A DNA stretch of 64,000 nucleotides from Clostridium sp. AM22-11AC (GCF_003473545.1 NZ_QUCM01000008.1:45534-109533), one strand, 5' to 3'. Shown: positions 39,770-49,853, numbered from the stretch's first letter. The notes: a model not told the origin generated them from the sequence alone. Translations and numbers: made by a program.

Positions 39770-40933
39770 TTATTCGTAAAGAGCCAGCCCTGCTTTCAGG
39801 TTTTCAACCACTTTTTCCCGCAGTTTTTGAGGGCTGATCACCTTGCAGTGCCTACAGTGATGGGTACAGAAAACAGCTGCCCCCATCAGGCTTGCTTTTG
39901 CAGTTACATGGACCCAGTCTGGATGGTCCGGATCTTTTATATCCCGTGTCTGGATGTTCCAGCCAAAATCATCCACCAGATTATTTAAGATCACCGGATC
40001 ACAGCTTAAATGGATCCGCACTGTTTCGTCTGAATACATGACCGGATGGTCATTGCGGTACTCGCTGGCCTGAAAAACTTCATGGGCCGCATCCTTGAAA
40101 TAGGGAAGAAGGGCGCTCGGCAATGGTTTTCTGGGCTCATCCAACATCTGGATCTGTAAAATACGGTCAATGCGGAAATTGGTCAGTCCATCGGGATATT
40201 TGGGATTTCCTGCTATGAGATAATAATAACCGTTACTTGACATCACTGCATAAGGTTCAATGGTCCGTGCATCTTCACTGGTAGGCGCCAGTTCCAGATT
40301 TCTGTCATACCGTCCATATAGGATCCGGAGTTTTTTCTTCTTGCGGATACTGTCCCGTATTACTGACAAACTGGCGAAAATATCCGTTGCCTGGTTTTTC
40401 AGCCTGGGGTCCGCAAATGCTGTATAAAGAGACTGTTCCCGGCAGTCAAAAGGCTTTTTATGCTCCAGATCAGCCAGGATCTCCCTTGTTTTTTCCGCTG
40501 AAAGGTACTGGTTAATAGCAACGGTACTTTGAAGCAGTTCCAGCTCCTCCGGTGACATTTCATCTTCTATATAATAATATAAAACACTGTTTTCCGGGAT
40601 TTCCTCTTCCGGCAGACAGATCCGGTAGCTGCTTTCATTTCCGGGCTTTCTGCCATTTTCCCTGCTTTTTTCTTTCCCTTCCTCTTTCCGGCAGCGAAAC
40701 AGCCTGCTGCACAGATACTGTCTGAAAAAAGACTCTTCATCCTGGTCCGCAGACAGCATCTGGTCTGTAAGGATCTTCATATGATTAAAAACCGTCTTCC
40801 GGTCCAGATCGATCCCCAGTTCCTTTAAACGGCGATGGACCATAGGTGCCGAATAGGGCTTTTTCGGAGAAGCATCCAGTTTCAGAATATTAAAAATATA
40901 AAGCATAGTCAGCTGATTGTACCGGGAAGCCAT
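39770..40933 (-). CDS. WYL-domain transcriptional regulator
   Basis: This 387-aa regulator has an N-terminal winged helix (SRYNQLTMLYIFNILKLDAS, VHRRLKELGIDLDRKTVFNH; residues 1-70). The WYL domain (about 185-270) includes RIEPYAVMSSNGYYYLIAGN-like strands (actual: ARTIEPYAVMSSNGYYYLIA) with LTNFRIDRILQIQML, and a WCX-type C-terminus (VRIHLSCDPVILNNLVDDFG). An ATG at 40933 with AAAGGAG 11 bases upstream fits the domain start. WYL regulators often sense nucleic-acid or nucleotide signals. It is divergent from the AAA+ ATPase gene, with 204 bp between the starts, and may regulate it. Confidence 0.88.
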   Translation of the reverse strand: MASRYNQLTMLYIFNILKLDASPKKPYSAPMVHRRLKELGIDLDRKTVFNHMKILTDQMLSADQDEESFFRQYLCSRLFRCRKEEGKEKSRENGRKPGNESSYRICLPEEEIPENSVLYYYIEDEMSPEELELLQSTVAINQYLSAEKTREILADLEHKKPFDCREQSLYTAFADPRLKNQATDIFASLSVIRDSIRKKKKLRILYGRYDRNLELAPTSEDARTIEPYAVMSSNGYYYLIAGNPKYPDGLTNFRIDRILQIQMLDEPRKPLPSALLPYFKDAAHEVFQASEYRNDHPVMYSDETVRIHLSCDPVILNNLVDDFGWNIQTRDIKDPDHPDWVHVTAKASLMGAAVFCTHHCRHCKVISPQKLREKVVENLKAGLALYE

Positions 40934-41137
40934 ATGTCTGTGATCTCCTTTTGTATTTTTATGTAATCTTATTTTATGTACCCTCGTTTCCATTCTCTTT
41001 CACAAGTATACAGGAAAAAATAAATTTTTTCAAAATCAGGCAATTTTGCATAGCCTGATCCGTTATAGTAAGGGCGTGATCAACAAGACAACAACCTTAA
41101 AAACCTGAAAACAGATACAGATAAAAGAGCGGATCCT

Positions 41138-43027
41138 ATGAGTACTAAAAAGAACCTGATCGTACCAAAACTTCAAAAACAAAATCTGGGCAAAGTCAAT
41201 CCCCAGAAAGCAGAGTATTTATATATATCCAAAGAGTTCTGTAAAGAAGGACTTTCACAGATCATAAAAGACGGGGGAGTGCAGTTTAAAGAGATCCAGA
41301 AATTTGTAAAGGATCACCAGGAACCACAGTATATCCTGGTACACGCTTCCAAACTGGAAGAAGGATACCTGGCTATCAGCCTTTTAGCAGGTATCTACAA
41401 TGAGATTCACAGTCGTGGAGAGTGGGAAGAAGGGGCAGAGCCTGACATCCAGTGGTCAGACAGCTGGCAATGCCTCCCCATTATTCCATTTAAAGAAGCC
41501 GATGACTATTACAACTGGCAGGAAAATGACTTCTCCTCTTTTGGAAACTCCTTTCTGGCCAGCCAGAAGACAAATGACACCTTTGTTCCTTACTGGGCAG
41601 AAAATGAGGATAAACCTGTCTGTATCTCTATGGAGAATATCAGTTTTTTCAGGTGTGACCCGATCATTGATACCTTAAATAGCTTCCGCAGCAATGAACA
41701 GGTCTACGTCCTGATCCTTCACGAAGAAAATGACTTCGACTCCTTTAACTCTTTTGGAGGATTTGGCGGATTTGACACCTTTGAGTCAAATGAGGATAAA
41801 AACCTGAACCAGATCATATTAAGCCTTACCGCAGAAGAGCTGGAAATACCAAAAACAAGCTCTGTCTCTCTCTACTATGAAAATATCTGGAAACAAATGG
41901 TCACAAACAGCGGCTGCAAGCTGGAACGTAAATTTCCGGTCCATGATTTTTTACTGGATATTGAAAAAATGAATAAAGAGTTTTCCTATGACTTTTTAGA
42001 TAAGATCCTAAAATATGCCCTGCGGAACAAGGAACATGGTATCCTGCGAAAAAAGGATTTTCAGTTTATGGAACGTTTTGCAGGCAAACGGGGACCTGCA
42101 GAGCAGAAGACAGAGACCCGTTCTGCCATCCGCTGTTTAAGAGAAGATCTGATCGGCATGGACCAGGTAAAAGAACAGGTCATGGAAACCGTCCAGGTCA
42201 TGAAATTCAACCGTCTGCGCAAGGAAATGGGCATGAAAAAGAGCAGTTACCACAACGTTCACATGATGCTTGGTGCTCCCGGAACTGCCAAAACCACAGT
42301 AGCTAAATTAATGGGAAAGATCATGGAAGAAGAAAAACTTCTGCCTGGAAGTCAGTTCACCTGCGTAAACGGTGCTGAATTAAAGGGCATGTATGTAGGC
42401 CATTCCGCCCCGAAAACCAAAGCTTTATTTGAGGAAAATGACATTATCGTTATTGATGAAGCTTATTCTCTCACCGGTGACCGAAGCGAACCGGACTCCT
42501 TCAGCAGAGAAGCCATTGCCCAGTTAGTGATCGAGTTAGAAGAACATGCAGAAGATAAACTGGTGATCTTTGCCGGATATGGCGGAACGGATATAGATGA
42601 AAAAAACAACAAGATGAAAGAATTTATCGATGCCAACCCCGGTATCAAGAGCCGTATTAACTCCACTTTCTATTTTCCGTCCTATACAGCCCCGGAGATG
42701 GCGGAGATCTTTAAGAAACATGCGGAAATGAGTGGATACGAACTGCCGGAAAACTGGAAAGAACCGATCACTGCTTATTTCTCAACCCGTGTAAATGATG
42801 AAAACTTTGGAAACGGTCGTGAAGCCAGAGCCTTATTTGAAAAAGTTTCTGTCCAGATGGCGAAACGGATCATGGGCGATGCAAACGGAGGTCTTCAAAA
42901 TTCCATTAATGAAAAAGCCATAAAACAATGCCGGATCAGCGACATTGAAGGCGCGATCCGGCGGGCAAGGGAAGAAAACAAACAGATCTCAGGCCGTGTG
43001 AAAGTGCACAACAGAATTGGATTTTAA
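41138..43027 (+). CDS. SpoVK/CbbX-like AAA+ ATPase with novel N-terminal region
   Basis: This is a 629-aa protein. The C-terminal 310 residues form a CbbX/SpoVK-type AAA+ domain: LIGMDQVKEQVMETVQVMKF, Walker A LGAPGTAKTTVAKLMGKIME, Walker B DIIVIDEAYSLTGDRSEPDS, an arginine-containing FIDANPGIKSRINSTFYFPS, and sensor 2 FGNGREARALFEKVSVQMAK. The N-terminal 315 residues are not recognised and include a low-complexity FG-rich stretch (DFDSFNSFGGFGGFDTFES, about 206-224). GGATCC-type weak SD precedes the ATG. It lies in a divergent pair with the WYL regulator; its role is unknown. Confidence 0.85.
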   Translation: MSTKKNLIVPKLQKQNLGKVNPQKAEYLYISKEFCKEGLSQIIKDGGVQFKEIQKFVKDHQEPQYILVHASKLEEGYLAISLLAGIYNEIHSRGEWEEGAEPDIQWSDSWQCLPIIPFKEADDYYNWQENDFSSFGNSFLASQKTNDTFVPYWAENEDKPVCISMENISFFRCDPIIDTLNSFRSNEQVYVLILHEENDFDSFNSFGGFGGFDTFESNEDKNLNQIILSLTAEELEIPKTSSVSLYYENIWKQMVTNSGCKLERKFPVHDFLLDIEKMNKEFSYDFLDKILKYALRNKEHGILRKKDFQFMERFAGKRGPAEQKTETRSAIRCLREDLIGMDQVKEQVMETVQVMKFNRLRKEMGMKKSSYHNVHMMLGAPGTAKTTVAKLMGKIMEEEKLLPGSQFTCVNGAELKGMYVGHSAPKTKALFEENDIIVIDEAYSLTGDRSEPDSFSREAIAQLVIELEEHAEDKLVIFAGYGGTDIDEKNNKMKEFIDANPGIKSRINSTFYFPSYTAPEMAEIFKKHAEMSGYELPENWKEPITAYFSTRVNDENFGNGREARALFEKVSVQMAKRIMGDANGGLQNSINEKAIKQCRISDIEGAIRRAREENKQISGRVKVHNRIGF

Positions 43028-43378
43028 TCCCCTTCCGTCTCGCACGTTCATCGAAGGATTAAGTTCCAGACAGGCAGCTACATAAGTAGCTAAAGTCACA
43101 TTTTCCAGATCATGATCCGGGACCAGACTGCCATAACGGTTTTTCTTAAAACAGAAAAGCCGGATGCTGCAGTAATCGGTCACGGAAGTGGTCTGGTAAA
43201 AATCGTTGAGAAACCGCTTTACCGTATCTGCAGAAACCATTTTCCGGGGAGCTGTTACATGATCATAGCGATGGTTAATGATCCCTGCCAGTTCAGACAC
43301 TGTAACCGGCTTATGCAGCTCCAACAATGTGTTTAAAATAAAGATCCCATTTAAACGGCTGGTAAACAGTGTATTCAT
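42989..43378 (-). CDS. Small unknown protein with possible winged helix
   Basis: This 129-aa protein begins MNTLFTSRLNGIFILNTLLE and continues LHKPVTVSELAGIINHRYDH and VSADTVKRFLNDFYQTTSVT, a helix arrangement resembling a winged-helix domain. The C-terminus is not recognised. GAGGA precedes the ATG. It is convergent with the AAA+ gene and overlaps its last 39 bases, so the two antisense 3' ends could influence each other. Confidence 0.6.
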   Translation of the reverse strand: MNTLFTSRLNGIFILNTLLELHKPVTVSELAGIINHRYDHVTAPRKMVSADTVKRFLNDFYQTTSVTDYCSIRLFCFKKNRYGSLVPDHDLENVTLATYVAACLELNPSMNVRDGRGLKSNSVVHFHTA

Positions 43379-43427
43379 AAGAAAATCCTCCTTTGCTATC
43401 TCTGTTACCAGATCATAGCAAAGAAGC

Positions 43428-43445
43428 TGGGGAAAAATTTCCCCA
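43428..43445. terminator. Palindromic hairpin between the TetR gene and the small unknown gene
   Basis: TGGGGAAA and TTTCCCCA surround AA (43428-43445). It lies 33 bp after the TetR stop codon and could act as a weak terminator. Confidence 0.5.
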
Positions 43446-43477
43446 AACCAGATCCCATCTTCTATTCCTGTCTTCTT

Positions 43478-44134
43478 TTATTCCGTTTTTCCCTTACACC
43501 ACATAAGAAGCATTTCTTTCAGATATTTTAACTCCTGGGTATGGTCCGTTTTATGATCATTGGCCCATACGATCCCCTGGGCATAGCGCTCTGCCACCGC
43601 CAGCATGGCAATGGCTACAGTTGTGAAAAGCTCCTGCTCTGAAAGATCGGTGCGGATACTGTGATCCACTTTTGCCTGTTCATAAAGCTTGTGATACATG
43701 GCTCTTAAAGGTTCCAACACGTCCAGGTGTTCCCCTAAAGGCTCTTCTTCAATTCCTTCATGGTAAATAAAGTTCTTATAATTATTGCTGAACCGGAGCA
43801 TTTCCGGTTTTTCCCTGTATAACCGGATGATCATGTCCAGATAAAATTCAATATACTCATAAGCTGTAAAGTTTTCAAAGAAATCCGGTCCATTCTGGGC
43901 CAGCACACTTTTCCAGATATCCCCCCATATCTTTCCACTGATGGCTACTACCAGTTTTACCTTTGTCTGGTAATATTTGTACATAGTGGCAACCCCTACA
44001 TCCGCTGCATCTGCCACCTTCTGCAAACTTACATTTTCGATCCCATTCTCTGAAAACAGTTTAAATCCAGCTTTCATCAGCTGTTCTTTTCTGCGCGTGG
44101 CTTCTCTCTCGTCACGTTCCGTATTTCTTGCCAT
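43478..44134 (-). CDS. TetR/AcrR-family transcriptional regulator
   Basis: This 218-aa regulator has an N-terminal HTH (LMKAGFKLFSENGIENVSLQ, KVADAADVGVATMYKYYQTK; about 18-58) and a helical ligand domain with C-terminal ELKYLKEMLLMWCKGK. The ATG at 44134 (MARNTERDER) is preferred over 44146 because GGAG lies 6 bases upstream. No target operon is adjacent. It lies between rqcP and the AAA cassette, in the segment that is not part of the usual sporulation cluster. Confidence 0.9.
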   Translation of the reverse strand: MARNTERDEREATRRKEQLMKAGFKLFSENGIENVSLQKVADAADVGVATMYKYYQTKVKLVVAISGKIWGDIWKSVLAQNGPDFFENFTAYEYIEFYLDMIIRLYREKPEMLRFSNNYKNFIYHEGIEEEPLGEHLDVLEPLRAMYHKLYEQAKVDHSIRTDLSEQELFTTVAIAMLAVAERYAQGIVWANDHKTDHTQELKYLKEMLLMWCKGKTE

Positions 44135-44325
44135 ATCGTTCTCCATGTTTTTAATGCATTCCCAACCTTTCAGATCAGAAACACATTTTAAAGTTTTGCT
44201 ACACAACTGAGTTGACACTCTATTTGTATTATAGATTAAAAAATTTTTTCAGGCAACTAAAAATCGCCAGAGGATCCTGTAACTTTCACAGAATTCCCTG
44301 ACGAAGTCTATTTATTGGTCTGTTT

Positions 44326-44565
44326 TTACAGATACTCAAACATCTCTTTGGCATCTTCCTTGCGGATGGCATCCTGTACGCTTGTAACCTTCACTTTCAC
44401 AGCCTTGGTACCAAAGGCAATTTCGATCACATCACCTACTTTAACCTCTGCACTGGCTCTTGCTACTTTGTCATTAAGCATAACCCGACCGCTGTCACAG
44501 GCTTCATTGGCCACGGTTCTTCTCTTGATGATACGGGATACTTTCAGGTATTTATCTAATCTCAT
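44326..44565 (-). CDS. rqcP: RqcP (YabO) S4-domain ribosome quality-control factor
   Basis: This 79-aa protein consists of an S4 RNA-binding domain: MRLDKYLKVSRIIKRRTVAN, EACDSGRVMLNDKVARASAE, VKVGDVIEIAFG. The short length and the place next to hup and mazG identify YabO/RqcP, which acts with RqcH in tagging stalled nascent chains on 50S subunits. GGAGCGA precedes the ATG. In Bacillus it is followed by yabP; here 4.7 kb of other genes intervene. Confidence 0.93.
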   Translation of the reverse strand: MRLDKYLKVSRIIKRRTVANEACDSGRVMLNDKVARASAEVKVGDVIEIAFGTKAVKVKVTSVQDAIRKEDAKEMFEYL

Positions 44566-44587
44566 AAAGTCGCTCCTTTTAATACAA

Positions 44588-44624
44588 AATCCCCTCCATG
44601 ATGCAAATGTTCACGGAGGGGATT
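44588..44624 (-). terminator. Hairpin between hup and rqcP
   Basis: AATCCCCTCC (44588-44597) pairs with GGAGGGGATT (44615-44624). On the minus strand it is followed by TTG and A/T bases, so termination of the hup transcript may be partial and allow some rqcP expression. Confidence 0.7.
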
Positions 44625-44647
44625 ACCGAATTTTCTTATAAAATCAA

Positions 44648-44926
44648 TTATTTGTTGATCTCGTCCTTTAAAGCCTTACCTGGTTTGAACTTAGGTGTCT
44701 TGGAAGCAGCGATGGTCATAGTCTCGCCGGTTCTTGGGTTTCTTCCCTCTCTTGCTGGTCTTTCGCTAACTTCAAAGTTACCAAATCCAACTAACTGAAC
44801 CTTTCCGCCCTTTGCCAGTTCTTCTGCTACTGCATCAGTAAAAGCCTTAACTGCCTTTTCTGCATCCTTTTTAGAAATTTCTGCCTTCTCAGCTACTGCT
44901 GCGATTAACTCTGTCTTGTTCATCAA
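44648..44926 (-). CDS. hup: HU family DNA-binding protein
   Basis: This 92-aa nucleoid protein reads MMNKTELIAAVAEKAEISKK, DAEKAVKAFTDAVAEELAKG, GKVQLVGFGNFEVSERPARE and GRNPRTGETMTIAASKTPKF, the complete HU signature. The second Met (MNKTEL) may be the true start. AGGAGGAAAA lies just upstream. It sits between mazG and rqcP, as in other Clostridia. Confidence 0.97.
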   Translation of the reverse strand: MMNKTELIAAVAEKAEISKKDAEKAVKAFTDAVAEELAKGGKVQLVGFGNFEVSERPAREGRNPRTGETMTIAASKTPKFKPGKALKDEINK

Positions 44927-45023
44927 ATTTTCCTCCTAAACCGAATCCGAAAAAAACAGGTTCGGACCGTTTTCGTTCTTGTCTGTGATACCCTATCATT
45001 TATATCTGTTTTACTATAATTTG

Positions 45024-45404
45024 TCAAGGTTTTTTGGCCTTTTCCTGCATTTTTATCCGGGCCCAGAGAGCCTCTCCTTCTTCGGTCGAATTTATCTTTT
45101 CACCACCGAATACCCAGGGGTGTCTGCGCACCATTTTTTCGCAGATCCCACCTATCACATCATCTATAGAAAACAGCCCTTTTTCCTTTGCGATCTGGCT
45201 GTTTAACATCACCTGAAAGAGCACATCTCCCAGTTCTTCACAAAGGTTTTCCATGTCATTTTTATCCACTGCCTGAACTGCTTCCTCTGCCTCTTCCCGC
45301 ATATATTTTCGCAGGCTTTCAAAGGTCTGTTCCCGGTCCCAGGGACAGCCATCTTCTGCCCGTAATTTCGCGGTGATCTCTACCAGATCTTTAAATGTAT
45401 ACAT
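45024..45404 (-). CDS. mazG: MazG-family nucleotide pyrophosphohydrolase (single domain)
   Basis: This 126-aa enzyme begins MYTFKDLVEITAKLRAEDGC and has the MazG metal motifs REEAEEAVQAVDK and NLCEELGDVLFQVMLNSQIA (ExxE...ExxD), then CEKMVRRHPWVFGGEKINST. It hydrolyses abnormal or excess NTPs. Bacillus YabN has an extra N-terminal methylase-like domain and E. coli MazG has two copies; this one is a single domain, the short form common in Clostridia as I recall. Confidence 0.92.
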   Translation of the reverse strand: MYTFKDLVEITAKLRAEDGCPWDREQTFESLRKYMREEAEEAVQAVDKNDMENLCEELGDVLFQVMLNSQIAKEKGLFSIDDVIGGICEKMVRRHPWVFGGEKINSTEEGEALWARIKMQEKAKKP

Positions 45405-45470
45405 GATACAGTATCCCCCTATTTCAATCCATTCAGGCGCTTTGTCAGCTTCTCCATTTTATTATTTCCA

Positions 45471-46088
45471 TCACCCGGTCTTCATCCTCTTAATGACTTT
45501 CAGACGGGTAAATTCTTCCCTTTCCTTCTCTTCCAGAGCATTGGAAATAGACTTGGACAGCTCTTCATAATGAGGAATGGTAATGTTCTTCAACGCATTG
45601 GCACGCTTCTGAGTCTTCTTAATAGAATTTGCCAGCCGGTATGCAGAGTTTTCCACCATAGACAGCTTAATGGTCAGCTCCTTTACCCGTTCAAACCGCT
45701 CTCTGGCAATGTCTAACGCCTCCGAGGTATTATTAAACCCATAAGCCAGCTCCATAGGCTTTTCCTGATGCTGCACCAGAGGGATTTCCGTTCCCATGAT
45801 ACTTCTTGCCTTGATCTTTACCGTATCGTCCACAGGAACGGACATTCCGATCTCCTGGACATAATTGATGCCCAGCTCAATATTGGCGCTCTGCAGTGCT
45901 TCATAAGCAGCCTTAAACACAGTGTCGATCTCAGACTGTATCCCCTTTGCCTCATCGATCAGCCCCATAAGCTCACGGATCAGGATATTTCTCTTCTTAT
46001 CCATTAATCCGTAGCCCATAGTTGCCAGTTTCAGGGAGTTTTTCGCAGCGATCAGATTACCTTTTGTGGGAAATGTATTTGGATCCAT
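45471..46088 (-). CDS. ntpD: V-type ATPase subunit D
   Basis: This 205-aa central-stalk subunit begins MDPNTFPTKGNLIAAKNSLK and has a long helical hairpin (LATMGYGLMDKKRNILIREL and, near the end, LSMVENSAYRLANSIKKTQK, RANALKNITIPHYEELSKSI). This is the typical D subunit that rotates within the A3B3 head. It is the last gene of the operon, 11 bp after subunit B. Confidence 0.95.
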   Translation of the reverse strand: MDPNTFPTKGNLIAAKNSLKLATMGYGLMDKKRNILIRELMGLIDEAKGIQSEIDTVFKAAYEALQSANIELGINYVQEIGMSVPVDDTVKIKARSIMGTEIPLVQHQEKPMELAYGFNNTSEALDIARERFERVKELTIKLSMVENSAYRLANSIKKTQKRANALKNITIPHYEELSKSISNALEEKEREEFTRLKVIKRMKTG

Positions 46089-46099
46089 TCCTGCTCACC

Positions 46100-47473
46100 T
46101 CACTCCTCGTAGTATTGATCCAGAACCTTGGTATCAATACGGTCTAATTCCTCTCTTGGAAGCATACGTAAAAGTTTCCAGCCGATCTCCAGAGTCTCTA
46201 TGATGGAGCGGTTCTCATGATGTGCCTGGCCAATAAAATGCTCCTCAAATGCTTTACCAAACTCCAGATACTTCTTGTCAATGGCAGACAGCTCATCTTC
46301 ACCGATAACAGATGCCAGCGCCCTGGCGTCACCTACCTTGGCATAGCAGGAAAACAGCTGGTTTGCCACATCCTGGTGGTCTTTTCTTGTATATCCTTCA
46401 CCGATACCGTCCTTCATCAGTCGTGAAAGAGATGGGAGTACGCTGATCGGCGGATAAACAGACTGGCTGTTTAACTGACGGTCCAGAACGATCTGTCCCT
46501 CTGTAATATAACCGGTCAGGTCCGGGATCGGGTGTGTAATATCATCATTTGGCATAGTTAAGATCGGGATCTGGGTAACAGATCCATTTCTTCCTGCTAC
46601 GATACCGGCTCTTTCATATAAGGATGCCAGATCACTGTACAGATAACCTGGGAAGCCTTTTCGTGAAGGAATCTCGCCCTTAGAGGAAGAAACCTCACGC
46701 AATGCCTCTGCATAAGAAGTCATATCTGTTAAAATGACCAGGATGTGCATTCCCTTTTCATAAGCCAGATACTCTGCCAGTGTCAATGCGATCTTTGGCG
46801 TGATAAGCCTCTCTACTACCGGGTCATTTGCCAGATTGATAAACATGGCTACATGTTCGGAAACACCGCTTTCCTCAAAGGTACGGCGGAAGAAATCAGC
46901 CACATCATGCTTTACGCCCATAGCGCCAAAAACGATGGCAAACTTTTCATCAGAATTATCACCTAATGATGCCTGCTGCACGATCTGGGCCGCCAGCTGG
47001 TCATGAGGAAGGCCATTTCCTGAGAAAATAGGAAGCTTCTGACCGCGGATCAGTGTAGTCAGTCCGTCAATGGCGGAAATTCCGGTACGGATGTAGTTTC
47101 TTGGATACTCACGGGATACCGGGTTTAAGGGCTGTCCGTTAATGTCCATGCGGATATCAGAAATAATATCCCCCAGTCCGTCAATAGGCTGTCCGATACC
47201 ATTAAAGGTACGTCCTAACATTTCCTCTGAAACGGCGATCTCCATAGGATGTCCTGTCAGCCTTGTATGGGTATTTCTAAGGGCCATACCGTCTGTTCCC
47301 TCAAATACCTGGATAATGGCTTTATCCCCGTAGATCTCAATAATACGTCCGATCTTCTTTGTAGTGCCGCCAACGGTCATTTCCACGATTTCATCATAAG
47401 CTGCGCCCTGAACGCCCTCTAACACTACCAGAGGACCATTGATCTCACTTAAACCTAAATATTCAACTGCCAT
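46100..47473 (-). CDS. ntpB: V-type ATPase subunit B
   Basis: This 457-aa non-catalytic nucleotide-binding subunit starts [20 protein letters not shown] and carries [40 protein letters not shown] (no complete Walker A, as expected for B) and [20 protein letters not shown]. It pairs with subunit A in the A3B3 ring. 12 bp separate it from subunit A upstream. Confidence 0.97.
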   Translation of the reverse strand: MAVEYLGLSEINGPLVVLEGVQGAAYDEIVEMTVGGTTKKIGRIIEIYGDKAIIQVFEGTDGMALRNTHTRLTGHPMEIAVSEEMLGRTFNGIGQPIDGLGDIISDIRMDINGQPLNPVSREYPRNYIRTGISAIDGLTTLIRGQKLPIFSGNGLPHDQLAAQIVQQASLGDNSDEKFAIVFGAMGVKHDVADFFRRTFEESGVSEHVAMFINLANDPVVERLITPKIALTLAEYLAYEKGMHILVILTDMTSYAEALREVSSSKGEIPSRKGFPGYLYSDLASLYERAGIVAGRNGSVTQIPILTMPNDDITHPIPDLTGYITEGQIVLDRQLNSQSVYPPISVLPSLSRLMKDGIGEGYTRKDHQDVANQLFSCYAKVGDARALASVIGEDELSAIDKKYLEFGKAFEEHFIGQAHHENRSIIETLEIGWKLLRMLPREELDRIDTKVLDQYYEE

Positions 47474-47485
47474 TTTAAGTCCTCC

Positions 47486-49252
47486 TTATGCGTTGCGCTC
47501 CAGCACATGCTCATAGAACGCGTCAATCTGTTTCTTGTAATCATCAAACATGTCCAAACGGTCATTTGGCACATCATACTTAATAGAAATGATCTTATCA
47601 AAGATCTTGTCCTCTTTTAACACGGACATAGGCATTCCCATGGCGATCAGTGCCTTTGACTTCTTGTACAGATATAAAATGGTCTCCATCATCTTAAACT
47701 GCTTGGTAAGGGGTACGGAAGTATCATCCTTGTGGAATGCATTCTGCTGAAGGAAACCTACACGGATGACCTTTGCGATCTCTAAGACCAGTTTCTGGTC
47801 ATCAGGGAGAACATCTGCACCGATCAGCTTTACGATCTCCATCAAACTGCTTTCCTGGGTCAATAACGCCATCAGGCGGTTTCTGTCACTTACAAAGTTC
47901 TTGTCTACGTTATCAATATACCAGGATGACAGGTCATTTACATACTCTGAATAACTGGTCAGCCAGTGGATCGCCGGGAAATGCCTTGCATAAGAAAGGT
48001 TCTTATCCAGTCCCCAGAAGCAGCGTACAAAACGTTTGGTATTCTGGGTAACAGGCTCAGAGAAATCACCGCCCTGAGGGGAAACCGCACCGATAATGGT
48101 AACGGAACCTTCTGTACCATTTAAATTGCGCATCATGCCTGCTCTCTCGTAGAAAGAAGACAGACGGGATGCCAGATAAGCCGGGAAACCTTCCTCTGCC
48201 GGCATCTCTTCCAGACGGCCGGAAAGCTCACGTAGCGCCTCAGCCCAACGGGAAGTAGAGTCTGCCATGATTGCTACATGATATCCCATATCCCTGTAAT
48301 ATTCTGCCAATGTTACACCGGCATACAGACTTGCCTCACGGGCTGCAACAGGCATGTTGGAGGTATTTGCGATCAATGTAGTTCTGTCCATCAGGGGATT
48401 TCCGCTCTTTGGATCGATCAGCTCTGAAAATTCTTCCAGAACCTGGGTCATTTCATTTCCACGCTCACCACAGCCGATGTAGATAATAACATCCGCATCA
48501 GACCATTTTGCGATCTGATGCTGGGTCATGGTCTTTCCTGTACCAAAACCTCCTGGAATTGCCGCTGTACCTCCCTTTGCCAGTGGGAACATGGTATCCA
48601 GGATACGCTGTCCGGTGATCAGAGGTCTGGTTGCCGGATAACGCTTTGCAGAAGGTCTCGGCACACGGATCGGCCATTTCTGGGTCATGGTCAGCTTCTT
48701 TTCTGTTCCATCAAGTAACTGAAGCGTAAGAAGAGGCTCATTAATGGTATATTCCCCATCTTCCACTACGTCTAATACATAGCCCTCTGTATCCGGCGGC
48801 ACCATTATCTTATGGATAATAGCCCTTGTCTCAGGAACCTCTGCGATAATGGTTCCCGGAAGCACCCGGTCGCCTTTCTTTACTGTCATATGTGTTTTCC
48901 ATTTTTTGGAAGTATCCAGAGAATCTACGCTGATGCCACGGCTGATATAGTAGCCGCTGCGCTCTGCGATCTTGCTTAACGGACGCTCAATACCATCAAA
49001 AATGTTATCTAAAATACCAGGGGCCAGTGTAACAGAAACCGGTGCTCCTGTTCCTGTTACCACCTCACCAGGCTTTAAACCGCTGGTCTCCTCATACACC
49101 TGGACCGTTGTTTTTTCTGAGGTAAGCCCAATGACTTCGCCTACCAGATTTTCCTTACCAACGTACACCATTTCGTTCATCTGAAATCCGGGATCACCGG
49201 CCAGAGAAACTACAGGTCCGTTGATACCGTAGATCACACCTGTCTTAGCCAT
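47486..49252 (-). CDS. ntpA: V-type ATPase catalytic subunit A
   Basis: This 588-aa catalytic subunit shows Walker [21 protein letters not shown] (about 230), the catalytic region [20 protein letters not shown], Walker B-like [20 protein letters not shown], and the V-type non-homologous insertion before the ATPase domain. It drives rotation with ATP hydrolysis, or synthesises ATP from an ion gradient. It abuts subunit E (1 bp apart). Confidence 0.98.
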   Translation of the reverse strand: MAKTGVIYGINGPVVSLAGDPGFQMNEMVYVGKENLVGEVIGLTSEKTTVQVYEETSGLKPGEVVTGTGAPVSVTLAPGILDNIFDGIERPLSKIAERSGYYISRGISVDSLDTSKKWKTHMTVKKGDRVLPGTIIAEVPETRAIIHKIMVPPDTEGYVLDVVEDGEYTINEPLLTLQLLDGTEKKLTMTQKWPIRVPRPSAKRYPATRPLITGQRILDTMFPLAKGGTAAIPGGFGTGKTMTQHQIAKWSDADVIIYIGCGERGNEMTQVLEEFSELIDPKSGNPLMDRTTLIANTSNMPVAAREASLYAGVTLAEYYRDMGYHVAIMADSTSRWAEALRELSGRLEEMPAEEGFPAYLASRLSSFYERAGMMRNLNGTEGSVTIIGAVSPQGGDFSEPVTQNTKRFVRCFWGLDKNLSYARHFPAIHWLTSYSEYVNDLSSWYIDNVDKNFVSDRNRLMALLTQESSLMEIVKLIGADVLPDDQKLVLEIAKVIRVGFLQQNAFHKDDTSVPLTKQFKMMETILYLYKKSKALIAMGMPMSVLKEDKIFDKIISIKYDVPNDRLDMFDDYKKQIDAFYEHVLERNA

Positions 49253-49846
49253 TTACTGCTTACCTCCCAAGTCAAACTTAAATTCATGGCGCGCTTCTTC
49301 CAGTTTTGTCTTAAAGGAACTGTCGATCAGGATATGTTTGGACGGGATCACTGCGCGGATACCGCCGTCAAAGGAATATTCACTGATCTTCACTGTTACA
49401 TTGTGGTGCATGGCCAGTCTGCGGGCCTTATCCTCATCTGAAGGATCCATATACACGATCATGGCCTCATCACCGGCAACCTTTTTAGCTGCCCCGATCT
49501 GTTTTTCCAACAGATCCAGATACTCTCTGGTTTCCATGAAATTCGCCAGTTTATCTCTCACTTCTACAAACAGTTTATCCTTTAATTCTTCCTGTCTGCG
49601 GCTTACTTCTCTTCTTAAGTCCAGCTGTCCGATGGAAAGCTTTTTGTTGCGCTCACGCCCTAACTTTTCCGTCTCAGCCTCTTCCTGCATTTTCGCCCGC
49701 TTCCTGGCATCCTCTGTATGCTCCTCATAGGCCTTATCAAGAGTTTTTGCGTAATCGTCCAGTATTTTTGCACTTTTTTCCCTTGCATCTGTCATACAGA
49801 TCTCCTGAAAATGCTTCAGCTTTTCCTCTGTTGTCAAGCTCTTCAC
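49253..49846 (-). CDS. ntpE: V-type ATPase subunit E (peripheral stalk)
   Basis: This is a 197-aa protein with a long charged N-terminal coiled coil (FQEICMTDAREKSAKILDDY through LRREVSRRQEELKDKLFVEV; about 15-100) and a globular C-terminus ending VTVKISEYSFDGGIRAVIPS, the E-subunit fold. It tethers the A3B3 head to subunit I together with the G/H-type subunit encoded first in the operon. Confidence 0.92.
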   Translation of the reverse strand: MKSLTTEEKLKHFQEICMTDAREKSAKILDDYAKTLDKAYEEHTEDARKRAKMQEEAETEKLGRERNKKLSIGQLDLRREVSRRQEELKDKLFVEVRDKLANFMETREYLDLLEKQIGAAKKVAGDEAMIVYMDPSDEDKARRLAMHHNVTVKISEYSFDGGIRAVIPSKHILIDSSFKTKLEEARHEFKFDLGGKQ

Positions 49847-49853
49847 CTGCTTT

